Of a stretch of DNA of 64,000 bases, positions 55,740 to 64,000 are shown one piece after another. The position numbers and the translations under genes were made by a program. The stretch spans positions 43,177,232-43,241,231 of the forward strand of contig OZ010599.1 of the NCBI GenBank assembly GCA_963932145.1. Reading direction: 5' to 3'. Numbering within the stretch: the first letter of the stretch is position 1; every line of letters starts with the position of its first letter. The notes below the pieces were generated by a model. It did not search any database. It was not told the origin of the DNA and was given only the letters and a program-made list of their open reading frames with translations. The DNA is from Acanthosepion lycidas. Taxonomy: Eukaryota; Mollusca; Cephalopoda; Sepiida; Sepiidae.

Positions 55740-56110
55740 AAATGAGGACAATAGTCCGCATGTAAATAATTTAATTAAAATAAGTATGTTGTGGACAGTA
55801 TAGATCTGAAAAAACTAAATTTTTATGTTATTGTTGACCTAATGCAAGGCCCAAGAGCTACTCAAGGTAGAGGGTTAATGAATGAGGTTTTTATGGGTGT
55901 CCAAATTGTAGATTATGATGGTAATGGTTAGTCCTGAAATTGAAGAGGTTAAGATTGTAGTTGTCAGGGAAGTATCCTCTTGGGAGTTTGTTCTACAAAG
56001 CAGTTGCTCTTGGAAATAATCTGTTCACATGGCACTTCCTTCTTACAAATGGTGTATGAAGGGAATGAGGATGGTTTGCTATTGTGTACATGGCATTACA
56101 GATTTTAGTT
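55740..56110 (-). mobile_element. LINE 3' fragment (second subfamily)
   Basis: From 55840 it holds ACCTAATGCAAGGCCCAAGA, GCTACTCAAGGTAGAGGGTT and GGGAGTTTGTTCTACAAAGC. The reverse strand reads NKLPKRILP-like near 55970-56010. A short Penelope tail piece (GAGGACAATAGTCCGCATGT) precedes it at 55743. Confidence 0.5.
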
Positions 56111-56154
56111 GTGAAAGTCTTAACTTATGGAATTTGGTTTGGTTTGTTTTGTTT

Positions 56155-56870
56155 TATAGTATATCAACCTCGATGGGTTATTTAATGCTGATAAGGTTTT
56201 TACAATAGATTTGTATGAATAGAATATTTATTCTTTGTAAGAAATTGATTTGTAGATTTGGTTTTATTGGCCTGGTTTGGTTTATTTTCTTTTATGGCAT
56301 ATCAACCTCAATGGGTTATTTAATGCCATCAAGATTTTTAGGATAGGTTTTTATGAATAGAATATGTATTCTTTGTAAGAAATCAGTTTTTAGATCAGGT
56401 TTCCTTGACATATTTTTGTAAAGAGGGTTTTTTTGTTGAGAGTCAAATGTATTGCTAGTAATATTTTTCAAAAAAATGTTATGTTGGTAATAATTTGTTT
56501 CAAAAAATGTATTGCTGATATTTTTACTATAAAAACCTACTTTTATAGTGTTTTGACCCCAGTTTGGGCGTTAACTATTTGCCCATAGCTGGGACCCTAA
56601 CACGTGCTAACACCCCAGGTTAAGTTGGACCTGGGAACAACAGCAATTAAGCAGTGGTTCCACGCTCCTCAAAACCTCATGATCAGAGGTCTTGCTGCTG
56701 GATGTAGTTTATCATCATACCCAGTACACCTCAGTGGGAGGGGTCTTACCCCACTGCAGAGGTGCAGTTGGCATATTTTGAAGCCCCAGCCAACAGGGAG
56801 GGGTAGAACTAGGGGATGTACAGCGCTAGTGACTCAGTCAAATTTTTTCGGAAGAAATCTTTTTTTTTTT
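56155..56870 (-). repeat. Dispersed repeat family D, copy 3, with internal duplication
   Basis: The start motif TATCAACCTCGATGGGTTAT occurs twice (about 56160 and 56304), each followed by ATTTAATGC and GAATAGAATATTTATTCTTT-like sequence, so the left part is duplicated. The rest (GTTAACTATTTGCCCATAGC, GGTTAAGTTGGACCTGGGAA) is collinear with 14010-14300. The 56604-56860 part is GC-richer and unique to this copy. Confidence 0.6.
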
Positions 56871-57099
56871 TAATATTTTAGATGAAAAATAGTTTTAAAA
56901 AAATTTGTGTATAAGTAAGGGAAATGATACATTCTACAATTTTACAAAAAAATTCTTAATAACTCTAAAGCATGTTATTTTTTGTTTTTAAGTTAAATAT
57001 TTACTGTGCAAAAAAGTGACTCACTCTTTATACTGTATTAATTATGTACAAAGTTAATCTAATATTTTCTTAAAAAATAAAATTTACTAAAATAAAAAC

Positions 57100-57680
57100 A
57101 CAAAAATTTCATTAGTAATTAATGCTTCCACCTTTGTTTTTTAGAACATTGTTGACTTATTCTGGCAACACTCTTAATGAGATTTTTGCAGATGTCATCT
57201 TAGCAAACTGTTCCACGTCACAATATAAAATTTTCAATCAAAACATCTATGCTTTGAATGATTTTCTTCAAAAGTCTTAATTTTATTATGTTCTATAAAT
57301 TCTCGATCAGGAGACTGCAGTGGCCATACCATAACATTGACGTTTTCTGGAAAAATAATTTTTCATCTGCTTTGATGTGTGGCAGGGATAAAAATGAGAT
57401 TTGTTTGATCAATTTCAAGTTTTTCAGCAGAAGGCAGCAAGCAGTTGTCCAATATTTTTGAGTATTGTGTGCTGTTCAGCATTTTGGCTACTGGTTTGTA
57501 AAATCCAGTCCTACTGAATGAGAAACAACTCCAAACCATAAAACTGACAGGATGTTTCACACTCATAGCTCTATATGTTGATAGTTGGATTCAAAGCTGG
57601 TTTTCTAAGAGGAAATCTAGATTGAAAGCAATTGACATAAATAGAAAGCACTTTTCATTTTGAAAAGGCAGCTTCGTCTA
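57100..57680 (-). pseudogene. Tc1-like transposase relic
   Basis: The minus strand reads SVKHPVSFMVWSCFSFSRTG, FYKPVAKMLNSTQYSKILDN, CLLPSAEKLEIDQTNLIFIP and then NVNVMVWPLQSPDREFIEH in shifted frames. These are the VMVWG.....G, Y..IL...L.P and MxWPxQSPDLNPIE motifs of Tc1 transposases. It is degenerate. Confidence 0.75.
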
Positions 57681-57699
57681 TTACATCTGTCCAGTGTTG

Positions 57700-59680
57700 A
57701 CACATCGGTTGATACTACTACTACAACTATCACTAACCTATATATTTATTTCAATGAAAGGAAATGAATTTTGTTTTTATGTGCCTCCACTTGGGGAAAA
57801 AAAATCCTGTATATAATGAATGTATTTTTTTTTTTTTTTGTTAGCCTAGAGTTAAAAAAATTAGCTTAAAAAATTTTAGTTTCATAATTTGTTTGACTGT
57901 TGTGTTGAGAGAAACTTAATGTTGCTGGAGGTGGTGGGGAATTGTGGGTAGAGGAAACTGTTTCATGGTATATGATGCTTGTTGCATTGTTGAACTACAT
58001 CTCTAAGTGATTGGAGCATTTATCAAACAAGTTGCTAAGAAATGCTTATTTGAATATAAGCACAAAAGTCTCTCTCACACATTACATATAGAGAAATTTT
58101 CAAATAACGAAGAGAAATAATCATGCCATAAACTCATGGCTAGTTTAAATGTCAAATACATTAATAGAGGGAAATGCAAAAATGTGTGATTATATATGTA
58201 ATATTTTAAGGCTACTTTGAAATTGAGACATATTTAGGTTGATACAATCAAGACCAGTACAAGGGTCTCATGCTCTCCTCCAATCTATAATGCAGCCCCC
58301 AACCCTGAATCTATGATACAGGAGCCCACCGCTCTACTACATCTCAATTCTCATAAGGTAGGGAAACTTCTTAGTTCTTGGGCAAACCGACTACTTAATT
58401 TCAGCCCAACCATGTAGAACACATGTACACACGCATACACACATTCACTACAGTTAAGTATATAAGGTTTTCTTTCTTTTTTTTAAGTTCAGACATAAAT
58501 ATTATTTTACCGTTTTGTCTTTTGTGAGCTATGCTGTTCTTTACATAAATATATATATAAAATCTTCCATGTGTTGAATTCATTTCTTTTGAAAATGTTG
58601 AATCCATTTATTTGAAAGTTCTCAACCTCTCTTTGTCACAATTTCAAACATCATCCACAAGAAGTTAAGCATTTGTATTGTACCTTCTGTAATCTTTTAG
58701 TAACCTTCCTTAACCATTAATACTCCTTGCCATTTTTACTCTTGTACATGTTGGCTTGGTGTGTTAGTTATTAATTACCACAGATTTTTAGTTAATTGAT
58801 GATCATCAATTAGCAGTAAAATTGTGGTGTGCCCAAATATAAAATTAAAATATCAAAATAAGACATTTGCTCTCCTTAAAATGCCATATCACTTTTTCTC
58901 TTTACCATTCTCTCTATATATACTGCTCTCTCAACTAATGAGAAGGCAACTCTTATATAAAAAGAAGAAGAAGAAGACTGAACAACTGCTGTGAAACAGA
59001 AGTTTGCTAGTCCACAGTCTAGTTATTGTGACTAAAAATCTACCAAAAGAAGAGCTACCCCATATGCATAAGTTCCACTATAAAAAAAAAAAAAGGAAAA
59101 AGAAAGGAATGCTGGAAAATAAAAGAATTTTGACCAATCAAATGAAGAAAGAGACTTTTGATGTTAGCCGAAACTAAGCTTTGCGTCAATTAGTCTGGAG
59201 CCTTTTAAAATTTTATATAAAGAAACATCTGAGAAGCAGCAGCAGAGGAAACAGTCAGAAATTGATCCGAGTTTGTCATGTGAAGCACTAAGCGGTCATG
59301 TGCTTAAGAAATTTTTCTGCCCTTTGTGAGATTCAATATAATCAGTACATTTGTGCAGCAACATGTTTCCAAAGTAACCGCATTTCCAACAGCTGCTAAC
59401 AAGATGACACCTACTATCAAAGTCTGATTTGTAAACTACACCTGTGGCAGAGAGAGAGAGTCTGGAAAACACACACACACACGTATATTTTTTTTTAGGG
59501 AAATTGAAGTAGATTTGAATAGCGAAATTAAATCACAGCATTTGTTAACTGATGGGGAAATCTGATCTAGGGCAGAAGTTGTACCCATTGAATCTGGGTC
59601 ATCAGAAGACAATGGAAATGGTCGAAATAATTTTTATCTATTAAAAATTGAAATAGAGCTGAGTAAGCTAGAAGGAACTT
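57700..59680. other. Non-coding stretch
   Basis: No exon-like sequence was recognised. It holds a T run at 57826-57840, a (GAA)-type run at 58963-58976, and a minus-strand frame near 59300-59480 with CWKCGYFGNMLLHKC. That is suggestive of a retroelement zinc-knuckle-like fragment but is too short to assign. Confidence 0.35.
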
Positions 59681-59689
59681 TGGAATTTA

Positions 59690-60410
59690 CATGATTTTGG
59701 TTGAAGCAGCCAGAACCCCATGACAATCGCGTGCGAAGTAGTGCGAGGGTCAGTTATAACCAGCCGGATTTATCTGTATAAACGTGTAGTTATGCTGAAA
59801 AAGACAGACAGGGGAAAATTCTTGAAGAGAGAATTGGCCCGGGCGAGCGTTAGGAGGAGGAACGCCATTATAACTTTAAGCCCCACACAGCAATCTTTAT
59901 CCCTCCATCACAAGAGTCATATATCATTCTGAGACGATTTAAGAACAAGATAATCACATACTCACTCACTTTCTCTCTCTCTCTCTAATCCAGTGTATGA
60001 GTTGTTTTTTTTTAACTTTTCTTTTCTGTAACCCGTTTTTCTTCTCTACTATTCTTTTCTGCTATATAAAAGACATTAACAATTCAACCATTGAATCGAT
60101 GTTTGTCCGGCTTTCGGCAGATATTAAAATTTTTTTTTTTTTAGCTGCATTCTAAATTTCTTAGCGCAGACTCCCCAGCCGTGTCTGCATCTTCAGTCGA
60201 CCGTGAGTGGACGGACATCACTTCTGCTTTCTGGATCAAACAAATAACAACGTGGGCAGGAAGCAGGATTAAACCAGTGGACCAGTCGAATAATCTATGG
60301 ATGCTCAGAGGACCTATGGCCACTCCCTTAAGTTCGGATAGGACCAAGTAGACACCTCAACCACGAGAGTAAGACGCCGGAAGTTGAGGGCCGGGGCAAA
60401 AGTGTTAGAC
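59690..60410. mobile_element. CG-richer LTR-like block (tentative)
   Basis: The block from AAGCAGCCAGAACCCC to AGGGCCGGGGCAAAAGTG is much richer in CG than its flanks. It contains a TATA box (GCTATATAAAAGAC) about 300 bp from its left edge, as in an LTR U3-R arrangement. Neither TG/CA ends with target duplication nor a primer-binding site could be fixed. Confidence 0.3.
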
Positions 60411-60699
60411 ACCTACCAAACTGAATAACTTTTTTGCCAAAAAGATTTATGAAGAACTTTCCCCTATTAAAGTCAGTTAAATAAACATATGTTATTTGTT
60501 CATATCTTTGATTCTGTTCTTTTATTTCAAAGTGTTCTAAATTTTCCGATAAATAGTATTAAGGCCCTCTGGTACTTCTCCACAAAATATAGTAGCTAAA
60601 ATTTAGGTATATAATCATAAAATAATGTTCCTTTTAGGTCAATTTACGATAATCATTACTGCTGTGTCATAAATAGGAAAGGTTGACACACATATAGAA

Positions 60700-61000
60700 A
60701 ATAAAAAGTACTTTATTCCAGAGAATAATATGGTACACGGTTGAGAACACAGACTAATGTAATATACAGTTAATCGTTAACACCTCGGTATTTACCCAAG
60801 GAGTGATGTGGCACAAGGCTTTTTTATGTGGGGCATTCTGAGGCTGTAGGCTCAGGCAAAAATTGCCTGTAGACCCCATACACAGGATTGGGTAGCTATC
60901 TACCTCTCCAAATGAGACTCTGACCTTTGGCATAGCCTCGTCTGGGTTCCTCTCTGCCCAGAGGCAGATAGTTGACAAGCAGAGTTAACTGTAATTGTTA

Positions 61001-61070
<70 letters not shown>
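60700..61070. repeat. Unclassified block ending in (CT)n
   Basis: 60720-60990 has a minus-strand frame (VSFGEVDSYPILCMGSTGNF) of unknown type. A (CT)n tract of about 66 bp follows at 61003-61069. Confidence 0.4.
61003..61069. repeat. (CT)n microsatellite
   Basis: About 33 CT units with a single interruption, the only long pyrimidine dinucleotide tract in the window. Confidence 0.95.
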
Positions 61071-61072
<2 letters not shown>

Positions 61073-61146
61073 GACAGAGTGCTGTTTAAATAGTTTTAGA
61101 CTAATCCATCTTGTGGGGGTGTTCAGCTACTCCACAACAATTATGG

Positions 61147-61310
61147 AAGGGTGAGTGGTGTAATTGGTATCAGAGCAGAAAGTGCAGTTGGTGAGCTGAG
61201 TTCAAATTCCATTCCCTTTTGCACAGATGCCCTTGAGAAAGGCATGAATTCATCCTTTCTCCCCATGGCTATGGGTAAAATAGCAATAAGCCACAACAGT
61301 TATTATTAAT
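61147..61310 (+). mobile_element. tRNA-derived SINE
   Basis: A-box region GAGTGGTGTAATTGGTATCA, B box GAGTTCAAATTCC, then GATGCCCTTGAGAAAGGCAT and TCTCCCCATGGCTATGGGTA. The string TGGTATCAGAGC looks like a retroelement primer site but belongs to the SINE A-box region. Confidence 0.7.
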
Positions 61311-61639
61311 CACTAAATTAGTAAAACTGACCATGGCAATCCCTACATGGCCTATTCATGGTGCTACTAATAGTAAGAACTGGTGGCCTATTTCAAAATC
61401 TCCATATTCCACTGGGAGCAATTGACTTTAGTTTCAGTTTGGGTTCGTGATAATTCACTGCTCTAGTTGGCTTAAGAATTTCAAAGAAATTTTTGCTTTT
61501 AAACTTGGAATAACTTTAGTTTATTTAATTGAAGTGAAAATAAGATTTATTTATTTTATTTCCTTTGAGCTTGCTATTTTATTTTATCTACAAAGATAAA
61601 CATTTTTTATATTTATCTAATCATCCCAATACAAGCGAT

Positions 61640-62040
61640 GCCATACCTGAAATATGGCAACTTTTTGTTCATGGGTAAAAACAGACAAGGACCTATTGAT
61701 GAGGTTTGATCAAATTATTAGGACTGATGCTATCAAAAAAAAAAACAAGATATATCAATTTGGCATCTAATCTCTTTTGAAGTAGTCTCATTTTGAAGCC
61801 ACACGTTTTATTCAGCATCATTTCCATTGATAGACGCATTCCTGGAACTCCTTTTTTTTTGGATAATGAGCAGCTGACTCATCACATTCTCTTGGATTTC
61901 CTCGACGTCTTGAAATCTTGTTCCTTTCAAATGGGAGTTGATTTTTGGAAAGAAGAAAAAGTCACAAGGGGCAAGATCTGGGGAATATAGTGGTTGACAA
62001 GCCTATGGAATGTGGTGCTTGGCAAAAACTGCTGTAGAAG
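61640..62040 (-). pseudogene. Mariner transposase C-terminal relic
   Basis: The minus strand reads YSPDLAPCDFFFFPK-like, LKGTRFQDVEEIQENVMSQL, then FQECVYQWK and VASK in shifted frames. This fits the SPDLAPCDF.LFP...L.G..F.....I...V...L mariner signature, with the third catalytic Asp of SPDLAPCD. Confidence 0.75.
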
Positions 62041-62139
62041 CCATGGCCATGGCCAAATAAATAAATATATATTATTTGTTTATACCTTTGATTCAATTCA
62101 TTTATTCTGAAGTTCTGGTAAATATTACTAAGAACCTCT

Positions 62140-62555
62140 GATACTTTCCCTACAATGTAATATTGGTCCTCCTATATGGCCGTGAATGCTGGACAATCTC
62201 CTCACAGAAGAGACTTGAGGCAACAGAAATGTGGTTCTACGGAAGGATGCTGAGGATTTCATGGACTGAATATATGAGTAACAATGAATTTTAGAGAAAA
62301 TGGAAACAAAAATAATGCAGAAGAGAAAGTTGAAATTTCTAGGGTACATAATGAGGAAAGTAGACTTGGAGAATTTGCCACTAACAGGACATATTGAAGG
62401 CAAGAGAGACAGAGGAAAGTAATGAATAACCTAACGAGTTTGTGTAAATTGGTAGGCAGAATAATAGGGATTAGGAACGATAGTAAAAACACAAATCTTA
62501 AAGACCTACAAAGAACAGGAAATTGTGGAGAGTCATGATCGCTCAGGATTGAATG
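62140..62555 (+). mobile_element. RTE-like LINE 3' end
   Basis: The plus strand reads LYGRECWTISSQKRLEATEM, WFYGRMLRISWTEYMSNNEF, then GYIMRKVDLENLPLTGHIEG KRDRG, and ends with ELWRVMIA-like sequence near 62530. This is the terminal part of the RTE-type LINE protein, with a few frame breaks. Confidence 0.8.
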
Positions 62556-62559
62556 GACA

Positions 62560-62985
62560 CAACACATAGAAAAGCAATTTGGAAGTCCTTTGTGAAGTAA
62601 TCCCGCAACGAGTACATGAAATTTCGTTTCCTTGAACATGATTATTATTACTGAACATTGTACGCCTCTTTAACTTTAGGGCGATATTGAGAAATGACTG
62701 GAGGAGTCTAATCAACCTAATAAAAAAACTAAAAAGCATTTTTGACCTCCTAGGCCTTGTCACATTTTTTCTTTTTTTGGCAGCCAGTTATTTCAGCAAT
62801 GTGAGAGAATGATGATTGAACTATGAACTGAGATTATTTTTCACTTTTTCAGCATTCGAACATTTAAAAAAAATAATTACTACTTGCATGTCGCATGGAC
62901 ATTAAAAGAAGATCTTTTCTTTAGAATTGCATTAAAAAATCTAGGTCCATGGCGACTTACGGTTTTGCAAACAGTTTTTTGTTCT
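62560..62985. other. Non-coding stretch upstream of the right-edge gene
   Basis: No repeat or exon was recognised. It is moderately AT-rich. Confidence 0.4.
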
Positions 62986-62989
62986 GTCA

Positions 62990-63179
62990 CTCACTCAGCT
63001 AGTATTCAATTATTACGAAACTAGTGAGTTTTTCCGCAGATAAAATTAGTTTCACTATTTTAGTTTCACTATTTAACTCAAGAGAGTTTCATTTTTATCA
63101 CGTCTCTACAAACAAATTGACATAGTTTCGAGCAGAAGTTTTTAAAAATCGTATTTTCTACACCTCTGCGAAATTGAAA
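62990..63179 (+). promoter_or_regulatory. Putative promoter/5'UTR of the right-edge gene
   Basis: This is non-repetitive sequence just upstream of the ATG. It holds a direct repeat of TTTAGTTTCACTA (about 63046-63073) and several CG dinucleotides, which are rarer in the surrounding intergenic DNA. No TATA box is obvious. The assignment follows from position only. Confidence 0.3.
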
Positions 63180-63813
63180 ATGTCTGATCCAAATCGAACA
63201 CCAACAAAACCCGATACCAAAATTGATCAACCGAGTAACACCGAAAACATCGATCTTTCGGACAGTAATCAAAATGCAAAAGCTTTGCATTCAACTTCTA
63301 ATGAGGAAAAAGATGACAAAAGTACAAATGAAATGGTCACTAATTCGGAATTAGAAAATTTGCCGAATGTTGGAGAAGGAAAAGATGACGAGAAAGTATC
63401 CCCTGTTTTTACAAAAGAGAAAGAAGTATCCATTATAGACAAAGAAAAAGATTTAGGAAAAGAATCTAGAATTGAAATATCTTCACAACCCACTGCAAAA
63501 GTAACAGTGAAACAAAATGACGCCCCACTGAAAGAAACAGATGAACAAACAATCGCTGAAGAGGAGCAAGTATCTATTAAAGATGAAGAAAAAGGATTGC
63601 AGTTGCTAGATCCAGAAAAAGTCCCTGCAACTGAAGTATCTTCACCACCCACTGCGGAAGTGATAGTGAAGCAAAATGACGCCCCACTGAAAGAAACAGA
63701 TAAAAATACTGTTGTAATTTCGCCACTTGAGGAATTGGAAGAAAAAAAAAAATTAACGCCCGAAGAAACAACTCCAAAACTAAATAAAATATCAATATGG
63801 ATGCAAGAAAAAG
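63180..63813 (+). CDS. First exon of an unrecognised gene: acidic, disordered N-terminus
   Basis: I do not recognise this gene. The ATG at 63180 (context AAAATGTC) opens 211 codons plus one base, up to a donor GTATTT at 63814. The product is hydrophilic and rich in Glu, Lys, Asp, Thr and Ser, with no hydrophobic segment and almost no aromatics until the end (NKISIWMQEK), so it looks intrinsically disordered. It contains an internal duplication: KQNDAPLKETD occurs at residues 111-121 and again at 164-174, a 159-nt offset, with flanking SIxDEEKGL-type and EVSSPPTAEV-type segments also repeated. The DNA of the two copies is nearly identical, so the duplication is recent or homogenised. An earlier in-frame TTG at 63174 is not a likely start. 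Reading through the donor meets TAA within two codons, which supports splicing to 63986. Confidence 0.75.
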
Positions 63814-63985
63814 GTATTTAAATTTAATTTATTAATTTAATTATTATTATTTGTTTCTTTTAATTTTTAAAATAATTTTGGAATCAGCGAAAAAAGTTAC
63901 TGCTTCTTTCTTATGAAAATTAACCCCCTATTCGTGTAGAAAACACCACCTTAAAAAAAAACAAAAAACTGTCGTATATTTTCAG

Positions 63986-64000
63986 GTTTCCGTGCTATCT
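63986..64000 (+). CDS. Start of exon 2 of the same unrecognised gene (cut by window edge)
   Basis: TATTTTCAG at 63977-63985 is a good acceptor. The final G of exon 1 plus GT gives Gly, so the joined reading is WMQEKGFRAI. Only five codons are visible before the window ends. Confidence 0.55.

Noticed and set aside
61160..61180. TGGTATCAGAGC resembling a retroelement primer-binding site
   Set aside because: It lies in the A-box region of a tRNA-derived SINE with the B box and SINE body following.

Overview
The window looks like an intron-rich, AT-rich animal genome, most likely a coleoid cephalopod (octopus type). The evidence is one clear metazoan gene spread over at least 34 kb with small exons and long introns. 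Those introns are packed with tRNA-derived SINEs, CR1/L2-like and RTE-like LINE ends, Penelope-like tails, Tc1/mariner and hAT relics, and very many (TA)n tracts. The cephalopod assignment is inference from this repeat style; the host protein alone does not settle it.

The main gene is AP4M1 (mu subunit of the AP-4 adaptor complex) on the + strand. Twelve consecutive coding exons run from 20131 to the stop codon at 54134-54136, with AG/GT boundaries and matching phases throughout, and an AATAAA signal follows at 54153. They give 427 residues, against about 450 for the mammalian protein. Only the first coding exon (about 17 codons) was not found. A second gene starts near the right edge: a 211-codon acidic, Lys/Glu-rich exon (63180-63813), an intron, and the first bases of exon 2 at 63986.

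Layout: 1-20 kb holds no recognised host coding exon. It carries LINE ends, a repeat with a SINE-like tail, inverted-repeat elements, a hAT-type element with TIRs (14850-15443), a Penelope GIY-YIG relic, a LINE broken by two later insertions, and a 5S rRNA/tRNA chimeric SINE (19556-19940). From 20 to 54 kb the AP4M1 exons are separated by introns. These carry a 2-kb hAT-like foldback element with 8-bp TSD, a mariner relic split by a solo LTR with 5-bp TSD, Tc1 relics, two palindromic mariner-type MITEs, a 27-bp minisatellite, and a second 5S/tRNA SINE inserted into an RTE LINE. From 54 to 63 kb are more LINE, SINE and mariner relics, a CpG-richer LTR-like block near 60 kb, and then the second gene.

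The most notable observations are the 5S-tRNA chimeric SINE family (two copies, same junction, direct repeats at both ends), an apparent tail match between that SINE and another repeat family, and an 80-bp perfect hairpin MITE lying 84 bp inside AP4M1 intron 12.
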